A stretch of 64,000 nt of DNA from NCBI GenBank assembly GCA_035772405.1, contig JAYKKM010000199.1:62001-126000 (forward strand), written 5' to 3'. Positions 45,001 through 58,880 of the stretch are shown piece by piece. The notes beneath the pieces are model-generated. The model was given only the letters and a program-made list of their open reading frames with translations. It did no database searches and was not told the origin of the DNA. The position numbers and the translations under genes are program-made. Positions within the stretch are counted from its first letter, which is position 1. Each line of letters opens with the position of its first letter. This DNA comes from Chrysogorgia sp. JL179-B06. Lineage: Eukaryota > Cnidaria > Anthozoa > Scleralcyonacea > Chrysogorgiidae.

Positions 45001-48000
45001 GTCTAAGCCGGCCGACAAGATCTGGCAGGCCCTCTCGCAAGCGCAACCTTCCCATGATGCTGCACAAGCCTGTGACGAAAGCAACTTCATATACCTGTAT
45101 GACTTTGTTTTACTATCTTCAGCATCTTTGAGTTTCGAACACTCTTCTCTAAAAATTCAATGACAAAAAAAATATTCAAATCTAATCAATAATCCGAATA
45201 CAACAGAACCTCCACAAACGGGCACCTTCATATAAGCCAGTTCGTAATGTCGACTGCACATCAAAATGACGCGTTCTGCGTCGGGATAAAACTTATTTCA
45301 ATTCATAACATCAGGCTCAAACCACAATATACATTTGCATTTCTTTACACTTTCAAATTCGTTATATTGAATTTTCCAGCCTGATGTTATGAATTGAAAT
45401 AAGTTTTATTTTATTATATTTTATTTTATTATATTTTATTTTAAGAAATTAAACAGAAACACGAAGATAAAATTGATCATATGAATGACTACTTTAGTTG
45501 CAACCAACTTTCAGAAAAAGAGCGAGTCTCGGACTTTTGCGCTTCCCAAATACGTCAAATATTCGCTCTATTTCGCACTCAATGACTTCATTTATGTGTG
45601 GGTGTTCGATGTTTGTCTTAAGAGAATGAACACTCTGCATCAGAGCACGCAAGTGTCGCAGGAATTGAAAAGCAATGTACTGCCAAACAATTTATGGTAA
45701 AAATAGTTCAACATATGAGTTTTGCTTAAAGTGCCCCTAACCTCAAAATGTTTTATTGTCTTGTTTGGAAGAACTTTTAAAATGATAAAATAACTTCTTT
45801 TGAAGATTTTCACTTCTTCGCTTTCTTTTTGAGATATATCAGTTTGTTTGATATGCAAATCTCTGGAATTTCGTCACACATGCATGATGAGTTATCAGAG
45901 AATGTTATATATCTTTGCGTTCATGAAATAAAAACACTAAAGTGTGAATAACACGTGTGTGCGTTTCTCCCACAACACCAAACTTCTTGATTTTAAAGGA
46001 TTTTGTTCGAGAATGAAAGAGATATACACATTTCTCCAATAAGTCATTATGCATGTGTGACGAAATTCCAGACATTTGCATATCAAACAAACTGATATAT
46101 CTCAAAAAGAAAGCAAAGAAACGAAAATCTTCAAAAGAAGTTACATTATCATTTTAAAAGTTCTTCCAAACAAGACAATACATTTTTTTGAGGTTATGGC
46201 CACTTTAAACTGTTTATCTCTCTTTGTTCTCGAGATATTAAGATTTGTTTGATATGTAAATGACCCTCACTTTGAGGTCACACTGCATAATAACTTACTA
46301 AAAAGCCTTTATCAAATCACTCGAAACATAACTTCGTATGTTTAGTATCATGGGATAAACACACACATGCACACGTTCATAATTTCGTTACATAATCCCA
46401 AAGATATACAGGCTTTTTCAATAGTCATTACGCAGCGTGACGTCAAAGTGAGTATATCGTTTACATATCAAACAAATCTTAATATCTCAAGATCAAAGTG
46501 GGATACGAGTTGTAAACGCCAATCTTTATAATTTTTATAGTTCTTTCACGTAAGAGAGTTTTTTTAAATGCATAAACACTTTAAACATTTCACGGCGATA
46601 ATTCTCAAAATATGTGCCCGAATTTTATTCAAAAAAATCATTTAGGAGGCAATTGCGCCCCCACCCCCGCCTGCTATGAGCGGACACCTCAGAACCACGG
46701 ACAGCAAGCATCGGTCCCGAAGTGTCTGTAATATGGAGGTTCCACTGTAAATTAATTCGTTGAAACCACTCATCTCTAAATAAAGACTGGATCGATTGTT
46801 CAGAAAATGAACCGGAAGTAGCTCGTGGCGGCCATCTTGTTGGGACCAACCACGTTATATAGTTTTACTATAGTTTTACGTTTATATATACTGGGGAACG
46901 CGCTGAAATGGGAGTCCCCCTCCCATTTCAGGGCGTTCCCGCTCCCATTTCAGGGCGTTCCCACTCCCCAAAGAGCCAGGCTATTTTACTATTGGCGACA
47001 GAGACAGATAGTCTCTGAATTTTAAGATGCTAAAGTGAATGAACCACTTTGGTCCCATCAACATGGTTGCGACGCGCTAATTCCGGCTTCATGGTTCACA
47101 TGGAGTCGTAGTTTGTTTTCTAAATTACGGGAAAATCTTCGACAAATAATTCATTTTAGCATCTTAAAAGATCAGTAAAACTATATAGCGTGGTCCATTC
47201 AAGATGGCCGCCGCGAAATATTTCCGGTTTCATTTTTTCGCAGCATCCAAACAATAGTTGCTCGATCCAGTCTCTATTTAGAGGTTGAAACAGGAACGAC
47301 AGAAATCCACCAGATACGTATCCCAAGATATAAAAACAGATTATCATATATTAACCTCTCGACAATTTGTAAGTCCCTAATCTGGATATTTTCTGTTGAA
47401 TTATTCACAACATTTTGTAATTCCATCATCTGTTCGGGAGGTAGCATCTCTTTGCGAGGATTGATGAGTTCCAAGATGAATGGACGCCCTGTATCGAAAT
47501 AACATGCATTAAGTTTACCAGTTTCGGACGATGTGTCCTTCTTCAAGTCAGATAACCAGTACTCTTTTAAGTATTTTTCAACATATTGAAGTTTTCTCTT
47601 ATTTCTCTTTTTCATATTATATCCAGTTCTTTTGAGAACTAAAGAATAAATATGAAAGCTGCTAAGTTCTCAAAAGAACTGGATATAATATGAAAAGGAG
47701 AAATAAGAGAACTTCAATGTGTCGAAAAGTCTAATATGAAAGAACTCGTAAAATGATAGAGAACACCTTTTCCGTATATTTTACTTCGTTTTTGAAATAT
47801 TTCAGTTTGTTTGATACTTTGATATATAAATGAGATGGTCTCTCATGATGTCAGGTGCAGTTACATCTTCAAGTTTGTTTCACTTGAAAATGTGCGTATA
47901 ATAACTCCCCATGATAATGAACGTTGTAAACTTAGCAATCACTGAGATATAAGACATTTTTTAATGAGTGAAGATTCTCTACCCTGCACATGATGTCAGA

Positions 48001-51000
48001 CCAGTGTCAGAGAAGACAACGCATTCCGAAAAATGTCATCTTGAATATATGAAGTGAAGTTGTTTGGCAGATGTACAACTGGGGCAATTTGCCCCGGGCC
48101 CCCAACTCAAGAGGGGCCCCCGTTTACTTTGTAGAGAATCGGTACACGATAGCCAAGAGGCTGTAGTTGAAATTATGAAATTATCAAACAGTATTTTCTG
48201 TTTCTCTGTTATTATTTATTTTGTCCTTATTTACATCTTTGACGTCCTAACGAAAATTTGCGTTGTCATTTCACATGTAAAACTGAAACATTTTCACTTG
48301 AAATATCCTTACATCCGTAAAATATATGCGAAATTTTTGCGAGGGGGGCCCCCAATTATATATTTGGTCCCGGGCCCACTTTAGTCTCTGTGCGGGCCTG
48401 CACCTAGGCATTCCTGTAAATTGATCGGCTGCGTGAGCGAGCGGTTTTTTTGCGATATCTGACCACGGTCATAGAATCCTAAAAATGTTATATGACGTAA
48501 ATATTTATTAATATAAGAAGACTTTTTCATCGTTGTTCATTTGTCTTTAAATCCCTTAATAATGATTTAGACTTTGACTTTTATAATGAACTGAATATTC
48601 ATTCTTATAATATTAGGTGAAAACATAGCCTAAGATTACCTCTATGTAAGACCAACTTCGTATCTCTTTATTAAAAGGACTGGGATAATTTACCTTTATT
48701 TGTTAAAAATTTAACCTCATTCTATTTTTAAGTCTAATTTTTGGTCGTAGATGAATAAGTAATGTTCTATCTTTTTCATCTGGGCTAGTTTTCCCAGTGT
48801 AAACGCGTTAACGCATTAAAAGTAGCCCTGATCATTGGGGAGGGTACGGCCAAGGCCCGGCCTCGGATTTTACAGTGTAAACGCAAAACAGCGCTCGGCC
48901 AGCGCTAATGCTTGTAATGCTAATTGTAATGCTAATTGTAATGCTGATTGTAATGCTAATTGTAAGGCTAATTGTAAGGCTAATTGTAATGCTAATTGTA
49001 ATGCTAATTGTAATGTTAATTGTAATGTTAATTGTAAGGCTAATTGTAAGGCTAATTGTAAGGCTAATTGTAATGCTAATTGTAATGCTAATTGTAATGC
49101 TGATTGTAATGCTGATTGTAATGCTGATTGTAATGCTGATTGTAATGCTGATTGTAATGCTGATTGTAATGCTAATTGTAATGCTAATTGTAATGCTAAT
49201 TGTAATGCTAATTGTAATGCTAATTGTAATGCTAATTGTAATGCTAATTGTAATGCTAATTGTAATGCTAATTGTAATGCTAATTGTAATGCTAATTGTA
49301 ATGCTAATTGTAATGCTAATTGTAATGCTAATTGTAATGCTAATTGTAATGCTAATTGTAATGCTAATTGTAATGCTAATTGTAATGATAATTGTAATGA
49401 TAATTGTAATGCTAATTGTAATGCTAATTGTAAGGCTAATTGTAATGCTAATCGTAATGTTAATTGTAATGCTAATTGTAATGCTAATTGTAATGCTAAT
49501 TGTAAGGCTAATTGTAATGCTAATTGTAATACTAATTGTAAGGCTAATTGTAATGCTAATTGTAAGGCTAATTGTAAGGCTAATTGTAATGCTAATCGTA
49601 ATGTTAATCGTAATGCTAATTGTAATGCTAATTGTAAGGCTAATTGTAATGCTAATTGTAATGCTAATCGTAATGTTAATCGTAATGCTAATTGTAATGC
49701 TAATTGTAAGGCTAATTGTAAGGCTAATTGTAATGCTAATTGTAATGCTAATTGTAAGGCTAATTGTAAGGCTAATTGTAATGCTAATTGTAATGCTAAT
49801 TGTAATGTTAATTGTAATGCTAATTGTAATGCTAATTGTAATGCTAATTGTAAGGCTAATTGTAATGTTAATTGTAATGCTAATTGTAATGCTAATTGTA
49901 ATGCTAATTGTAATGTTAATTGTAATGCTAATTGTAATGCTAATTGTAATGCTAATTGTAATGCTAATTGTAATGCTAATTGTAATGCTAATTGTAATGC
50001 TAATTGTAAGGCTAATTGTAATGCTAATTGTAATGCTAATTGTAATACTAATTGTAATGCTAATTGTAATGTTAATTGTAATGCTAACTGTAATGCTAAT
50101 TGTAACGCTAATTGTAATACTAATTGTAATGCTCTAATTGTAATGATAATTTTCGAACATGCGCAGCAATAGTTTACTATAATCTGGCCCAAGCTCGACC
50201 CAAGTTTGCGTTTACACACGAAATATATAGACCCAATAGCTTTGAAAATTGCGAGTAAACACAAATTGGGCTCGGCCTGGGCTAAACTGCTAGTGTAAAC
50301 GGGGTATATTACTCTTTAATATTTATGTATGTATGTTATATAGTCATTTGTATATTTTTTAGAGGACGGGAGGACCCTCATGTAAAGCGCCTTTGAGTGA
50401 TTGTTTCACAAATACTTTGATATATACTGACGTCACACTCGGTTAATAAGTCTTTACTAATAAATCTTTACTAATAATTAGTCTTTACTAATAGTAACTG
50501 CTACATGAGCAGTATACATATATCAATCAAGTATACCTGCATACAAGTTTGAATTAGGAGAAATTTCTCTAGCAGCAGAATATTGTATCCGAAATGACTG
50601 AGTTTACGTCACACTCATTAACATTTTCATAAAACCCTGTGATAAAACTAATCTTTGCAGAACATCAACGCAAAGCTCAAATCATAAAATATTTTGACAT
50701 TCAACTATTCACTTCATGTAGAATCTATATCAGTAATATCGTACTTGGAGTTATATCCATTTTAAGATACCACTAGCTTGTGTCACAAGTAAAGTGATGT
50801 TAGCAACTAAATTCTGTGCGTGTGTCGCATCAAGGTGGTGCGCTTATTTATGAAATCAAAGTTTAAGAGCGACGCGGGCGCCCCCTATTATCGGTTGTTT
50901 TAAGCAACTAACCATTTCCCAGCATTCTCACATCAACATCCTCTCTTCCAGCAGAAGAAAACTTTACCTCTGAAATGAAAACAAATAGCTAAACAAAAGA

Positions 51001-54000
51001 AACACCTTTACGAGGCCTTACTTAAGAGGCTTGCACATGCATGGGAAGAACTATAGCCCCTGCAGCACTAGCAGCTATAGTTTAACAGCGGTCCGACAAG
51101 CCTGGAAATAATTATTTTCGTTGTGCCTGTCAGAATAACCAGCACTAATAATGTCTCACAAATTAGCGCAATGTCTCACAACTTAGCGCAATGTCTCACA
51201 ACTTAGCGCAATGTCTCACAACTTAGCGCAATGTCTCACAACTTAGCACAATGTCTCACAAATTAGCGCAATGTCTCACAACTTAGCGCAATGTCTCACA
51301 ACTTAGCGCAATGTCTCACAACTTAGCGCAATCGGTCTCACAACTTAGCGCAATGTCTCACAACTTAATAGCGCAATGTCTCACAAATTGGCGCAATGTC
51401 TCACAACTTAGCGCAATGTCTCAAAACTTAGCGCAATGTCTCACAACTTAGCGCAATGTCTCACAACTTAGCGCAATGTCTCAAAACTTAGCGCAATGTC
51501 TCACAACTTAGCGCAATGTCTCACAACTTAGCGCAATCGGTCTCACAACTTAGCGCAATGTCTCACAACTTAATGGCGCAATGTCTCACAAATTGGCGCA
51601 ATGTCTCACAACTTAGCGTAATGTCTCACCACTTAGCGCAATCGGTCTCACAACTTAGCGCAATCGGTCTCACAACTTAGCACAATGTCTCACAAATTAG
51701 CGCAATGTCTCACAACTTAGCGCAATGTCTCACAACTTAGCGCAATGTCTCACAACTTAGCACAATGTCTCACAAATTAGCGCAATGTCTCACAACTTAG
51801 CGCAATGTCTCACAACTTAGCGCAATGTCTCACAACTTAGCACAATGTCTCACAAATTAGCGCAATGTCTCACAACTTAGCGCAATGTCTCACAACTTAG
51901 CGCAATCGGTCTCACAACTTAATAGCGCAATGTCTCACAAATTGGCGCAATGTCTCACAACTTAGCGCAATGTCTCAAAACTTAGCGCAATGTCTCACAA
52001 CTTAGCGCAATGTCTCACAACTTAGCGCAATGTCTCAAAACTTAGCGCAATGTCTCAAAACTTAGCGCAATGTCTCACAACTTAGCGCAATCGGTCTCAC
52101 AACTTAATGGCGCAATGTCTCACAACTTAATGGCGCAATGTCTCACAAATTGGCGCATTGTCTCCTAACTTAGCGCAATGTCTCCAAGCTTAGCGTAACG
52201 TCTAACGAAATCTAAACGTAGTCCATTCAACACAAAAATGTTTTATTTTCACAAAAAGTTGAGTATAATCTACGGACAAGATGAGCATTGTCAAATCTGT
52301 AGAAATGGGATATTTGTATGACCGAACAATGTCCGTGCCCGTCGCTATTCATATCCAGGCTTGGATCGAATTCCAAGGTATCATTTCAGTCTTATAGAGT
52401 TAATAACTTCATATATGACCACCAGACAACCCTGTACACACATATACACTCACCATCTGGCTGGAATATTTTCTTTATTTCCTCTGATATCAATTCCTAA
52501 CATGACATAAATAAAAAAATGTAAAAATCCTAAAAACGTAGATACTATACATTTAGGGTTTACCAGACCCATAACTGGCATGCTCAATTAAGGGTGTTTG
52601 GACGTATTCCGTGCTAGACAACCGGTTGCTAAGGCCAGGTCATTAAGCGCCCAATATACTTCGTGAGTGGACAATAAATTCAAGATATAACCAAGATATT
52701 TTATGTGTGGAATACTCTGAGAAACTTCTTTTGTCTGGTGACGTCACGTTGACGTCATTGACAAACACCGAAATTCTATAATATTCGTCATTTTTGACAT
52801 TATGCTACATTTGTGAGTGTCATGTAAACGTAAATTACTTCCTACAAAGAAGTACGTATGGATTTGTTGATAAATTAAAGTGCTAACCTCAAAAAATTTT
52901 ATTGTCTTATTTGGAAGAACTTTTAAAATGATAAAGTAACTTCTTTTGAAGATTTTCGTTTCTTCGCTTTCTTTTTGAGATATATCAGTTTGTTTGATAT
53001 GCAAATGTCTGGAATTTACGTCACACTGCATAATGACTTATTCGAGAAACGTGTGTATCTCTTTCATTCTCGAACGAAATCCTTTGAAATCGAGATGTTT
53101 GGTGTTGTGGGAGAAACACGCACGCGTGTTATTCACACTTTAGTGTTTTTATTTGATGAACGCAAAGATAATATAACTCTGATAACTCATTATACATGTG
53201 TGACGTAAATTATGGACATTTGCATATCAAACAAACTGATATATCTCAAAAAGAAAGCGAAGAAACGAAAATCTTCAAAAGAAGTTACTTCATCATTTTA
53301 AAAGTTCTTTCAAATAAAACAATACAAAAAGTTGAGGTTAGGGGCACTTTAATTCTACCTTAGTAACGGATATAATTATGGTCTGCAAATCTAAATACAT
53401 CTGAACACCCCAACTCTGGCATCGCAATGTAACAAATGTTGTTCACCTGTACTGAATGTTCTGTCATACGTTGTCCACCAATAATCCATGGAGTTTGTGA
53501 TAAATTACGGGAATATTTGTTGTATCGACCTGTAATTGAGTTTAATATAATAATAATAATAATAATTTATTTCTTATATAGCGCTATTTACAATAACAGA
53601 TCAGTAGCGCTTTACAACGGTATTAACATTATGATATTAAAATTTAATCTAAAATCTAATTATTAATTACTAAAAAGCTTGTCTAAAAAGATGCGTTTTT
53701 ACAGATTTTTTAAACATTTCAATAGACCTAATCATCCGAATACTAACTGGAAGGCTATTCCATAATTGCGGTGCCGCCGCATGAAACGAGCGAGCACCCA
53801 AAGTTACAAGCATTTTTCCCTTAGGGGGTTCTAATAAAAGGCCACTATTTGACCTCAGATTGTAAGAAGACTTAGATATATAAATGCGCTAGGCCGTGTA
53901 AAAGCAAGCAATAAGACTTTAAAATGGATGCGCGCCTGAACTGGAAGCCAATGTAACTCGTATAATGCTGGAGTAATGTGAGAATTATATTTTCCAATGT

Positions 54001-57000
54001 CCATAACCAATCTAGCCGCAGCATTCTGGACACGTTGTAACTTGGATATCTGGTCCTTATAGGAAGGCCATATGATAGGCTATTGCAGTAATCTAACCTA
54101 CTGGTAATGAACGCATGTACTAAGATAAGTAGACAGTCTCTAGATAAATACTTCTTAATACGTCTAATATTATGAAGATGGAAGAAAGCAGATTTGCATA
54201 CGTTTGTAATGTGTGTTGACATACTTAGATATATTATTTAATATATATTAAGTTTGGACATAATTTCCCCTGAACAAACAAATAGATGAAAGGATGCATG
54301 GTAGAATCGTGTGGAAGGATGGAAATATGAATATATAAAAAAATGGATGTTTACACATACCTGTAATAAACACTGCTAAATGCATACACTCAACTTTTTC
54401 AATTTCACAACAACTGAAAACAGTTTTGGGCGGACAACTGCCAACTCTGGAAAAAATACCAAACCCAACTTATTTTCAGCATATTTTTTAAAAATGTACA
54501 TAAGGAAAAGGAATTAAGTTCCTAAGGAAATATGTTTTGTTTAAAGCAAACTACATGTTACCTACTTCATAAAATCAGCAGATGTCTTTAGAGTTTCAAT
54601 GCATTTCAAAACTTGGTTGTTGGTGACAGTAGGCTCATTGTTCAACACCTACAGAATACAGAGAGCTTGATGATCGTCCATGTATTGTCTGTCTACTCCA
54701 AGCTCCACAATCCACATTCACCACAAGGGTAGTGAGCGTTGCGTTATTGCTAACCATGTGCTACTTCACAGAGTGCTCAACAACACCGAAGTGAAGGAGC
54801 TTCTATTGATCATATATCAGGGCTTCTATTGATAACAGATTTTGTTGTTAAATAATTTCTGAAAGAATTATGTATGTATGTATGTATGTATGTATGTATG
54901 AGCGTACATAGTGTATAATATATATATATAGCAAAGTGAAAAGGTGGTAAACTGCCAAGAATTTAGTGACGAGATACTGACGTTTCGAGCGGAGCCCTTC
55001 ATCAGAGTAAGACGAGATGAAATGAAATAAATAGGGCTTATATATATGCCAAAAGGGTGTCACAAGTAGAAAGTAGCCAATCAAATGCACGGGAGATAAA
55101 CAAACTAATAATTAATGAGATGGGAAACGTAAGATCATTTGCTATTTTTAACAGTCGATCAGCAAGCAGACTGAGGGGGCGGGAGAAATGACAGGTCCAA
55201 TATTCAAGGGGATTAGGCGATAATATTAGCATAAGAAACAAAAAATTTGAAAAGGAATGAAAATGCATACGCGAATAATAAAAAATTAATAATAATAAAG
55301 GTTCCAAGCAAACTAAAATAACCAAAAACTTGTAGGAAATTAAATAAAAGAAAAACGTTCGTTAAGACCAAGAGGATGTGTGGTGCCAAGTTTAAAAATG
55401 AGACGCTTCTCTTGACGCTTGCGGTTATCGTTGCCACCGGAGATGGGAAGGATGGCACAGACTTTCATGTCTGAAACCAAATGGTTGGAGCTGTTGAAAT
55501 GGCGGGCTACAGGTTTGTCACCATCATTGATCCTCACGGAACGAAGATGTTCAGCAAACCTGTCTGAAAGACGTCGCCCAGTTTCACCGATGTAGATTTT
55601 AGGGCATTTATCGCATGAAATGCAATAAATTATGTTGGTGGACGTGCATGAAAAAGCATGACGGATTGTGTGGTCGAATTTGGGGGCAGTAATAACTGTA
55701 GTGGGATTGAGAAAAGCGCATGTGTTACAGCGGGAACGGCCGCAAGAAAATGTTCCCGCTGGTGCCAAGGTATTTTGTTTAAGGGCACTATGTACTAAGG
55801 AGTCACGAATGTTTTTATTACGGCGAAAAGATACCAAAGGGTTGTCGGTGAAAATGGCTGACGTCTCAGGATCATTATGTAAAATGTGAAAATTCCGATT
55901 AATAATAATATTTTTAACTTTAAAATTGAAAGGATGAAATGTTAGAACTAAAGGAATTTTATTGTTTGAAACTCGTTCCAAAGATGGTTCAAGGGCGTCT
56001 AAACGGGGGACGAGAAAAGCTTTCTGAACGGCGAGGTCTAAAAGGTTGGTAGGGTAACCACGTTGGACAAAAAAAGATCTCATTTCCATTGATTTGACTT
56101 GAAAATCTTGGTCGTCGCTACATAAGCGGCGAAGACGCAAGAATTGAGAGTAAGGGATGGATTGCTTAGTGTGGTTGGGATGAGAGGATGAAAATAGAAG
56201 ATAACTATGGGAGTCAGTAGGCTTGTACGAGACCGACGTTTTCAGCTGAACAGCTGAACATCTTCGTTCCGTGAGGATCAATGATGGTGACAAACCTGTA
56301 GCCCGCCATTTCAACAGCTCCAACCATTTGGTTTCAGACATGAAAGTCTGTGCCATCCTTCCCATCTCCGGTGGCAACGATAACCGCAAGCGTCAAGAGA
56401 AGCGTCTCATTTTTAAACTTGGCACCACACATCCTCTTGGTCTTAACGAACGTTTTTCTTTTATTTAATTTCCTACAAGTTTTTGGTTATTTTAGTTTGC
56501 TTGGAACCTTTATTATTATTAATTTTTTATTATTCGCGTATGCATTTTCATTCCTTTTCAAATTTTTTGTTTCTTATGCTAATATTATCGCCTAATCCCC
56601 TTGAATATTGGACCTGTCATTTCTCCCGCCCCCTCAGTCTGCTTGCTGATCGACTGTTAAAAATAGCAAATGATCTTACGTTTCCCATCTCATTAATTAT
56701 TAGTTTGTTTATCTCCCGTGCATTTGATTGGCTACTTTCTACTTGTGACACCCTTTTGGCATATATATAAGCCCTATTTATTTCATTTCATCTCGTCTTA
56801 CTCTGATGAAGGGCTCCGCTCGAAACGTCAGTATCTCGTCACTAAATTCTTGGCAGTTTACCACCTTTTCACTTTGCTATATATTCAAAACACTGTCTAC
56901 GCAGCACTCTACTTTTTTATATATATATATACATACATTGATGTAGTGAATGTGGATTGTGGAGCTTGGAGTAGACAGATAATACAATGCTATCTGGGTG

Positions 57001-58846
57001 TTCTGATCGCCGGGGCTGCCCCACAAGCAGTTGTCAATGACGATCGCAAGTGTATAAGTATCCAGAATTAATTGAATTTTGAAAATTGAATTTTTGGTTG
57101 TAAAAACCCAACAGGAGTTTTGACTGCTTTTAAGTATCTACTCTCTAGTAAGACCAATATTAGAGCACTGTAGTCAGCTATGGAATCCTTATTTGGTGAA
57201 GCATATCAATGCAATAGAAAAGATTCAATGGAGAGCCACAAGATTAATATGTGGTCCAGATCAACCCTACACTGAAAGGCTAAATAAACTCAAGTGGCCA
57301 TCTCTTGAGTTATGCAGAAAGTACCTCTGTCTTGTCCAGCTGTACAAAATTATGTTTGGTCTGTGTGATATTGACAAATCTAAATATGTTATCTTTTTTA
57401 TTATCTAAGACAGCTTAGATTTGATTTAATATCTTTTATTTTCATATGTCAGAGAATTTTCAAATGGGAATTTACTTTCCTCCTACTGTTATCCTCCCTT
57501 TGTTTATTTACTTTTATTTATTATTATTATTAATTATTTGTATATGTAATTGTTGTACGTAATAGTTGGGAAAGTTCATTAAATCATTAAATCAAACACA
57601 CTAGAATTATTAATATAAACATAGAAACACTCACTTTTTGCCTTTTCCTGGGATGACATTTCAGTATTTTTCGATTTTTCGATCTGAGACAAAATGTAGA
57701 TGGTAAGACAGTATTACCGTACCATATAATATCTTCATACAGTAAAATCATATTTTCTCTAATCATGCCCAGTTTTACTTCTTGTATATTTTACTTCTTG
57801 TATGTTTTATTTGACCCTTTATTCGCCATGAACCTTCAACCTTTCTGCTTTGTCATTAAAATTGTTTTCCCCTCTCCCTTTGACAAGTAAAATCACCTGA
57901 CGTTTAAGCCATGGTAAGACAATAAAGTCTGCATTTGAACAGAAAAGGGTTAATATGAGGTAGCTTTTCAGTTTTTAAGTTTTTAAGTTTTCTAACCATT
58001 TCCATCTCCCCATTGACAAGCAATGAAGCAAAATTATCTTGCATTAGCCAGAGTAAAGTCAAGAAATGGTTAAGCCAAACTTGAACAATTTATGAAACAC
58101 TGATAAAACAATACCCAAGGTTTGAGATTAAATTTTTTGGTGGTATCCCATGTGGGTACCAGCATTTCTGAACTGGTATCCCAAATGAAAATCTGGTATC
58201 CAAAATGGATGCATTACAATCTTTTTCCCAGAGCCTGCGTTCCTAAGGAACAAGATTGGATACAATGATACACATGTAATTATATCCCGGATGTCAAACA
58301 CTTTCACTAATCTAGACTCCAGACTGGGCATTTATACATGAAATATGCAGCGTGCTTTAGAGCTGCTTTCACTTTTGTAAATGGGTACTGTACTAACATC
58401 TTCCTGACCTAAACTAATTTCTATGATGGCTTAGTTATATTGGTTAATATTGGTATTTTAGCAAGATTTCCTTGGTATCCCAGTGGGATACCAAGGTTTC
58501 AGCATCTGGTATCCAAAATTAAAAACTGGTATCCTTGGGATACTGCAAATCTCGAACCTGCAATACCAAAGGAAACGTTGAAGATGAGTGTGAATCAAAA
58601 TATGATGATGACATTATTGTGTCACATGATCTGACGGAAGACAATAATAGTGAACTGGACTTTGCTAAACACTGCCATAGTATCATACTTACAGGAAGTT
58701 CAATTCACTCATAGCCTCATGGTGAGTCATCGTTGCAGTGATTTTGAAAAGGCTCTAAAATATATTTTTAAAATCATATCATGGCAAAATATTTAAGGGG
58801 CTCCAAATTTTTTCTCACTCGTATAATAATTATAATTATAAATAAT

Positions 58847-58880
<34 letters not shown>

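Larger units (their letters stand above)
54924..56884. mobile_element. Penelope-like element flanked by 632-bp inverted arms
   Basis: Arm 1 (54924-55555) and arm 2 (56253-56884) are reverse complements with no difference I could find; the coding part lies between and in arm 1. Each arm includes the element's last ~65 codons, the 3' noncoding region and the terminal motif CTGATGAAGGGCTCCGCTCG. Inverted terminal copies are known for Penelope-like elements. It sits in the PUS10 intron between exons 57683-57635 and 54648-54566. Confidence 0.88.

Noticed and set aside
48064..48384. 106-codon plus ORF
   Set aside because: Spans a GC-ended MITE-like repeat; hydrophobic composition comes from AT-rich sequence.
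48835..50264. Three long ORFs (445, 464 and 409 codons) on both strands
   Set aside because: They are stop-free readings of the 12-bp minisatellite. No start context, domain or splice evidence, and the region is an intron of PUS10.
51150..52205. Regular short repeats resembling a CRISPR array
   Set aside because: Units are contiguous with no unique spacers, and the host is an animal. It is a minisatellite.
55038..57071. Paired identical ORFs on opposite strands
   Set aside because: They are readings of the two inverted PLE arms outside the PLE coding frame.
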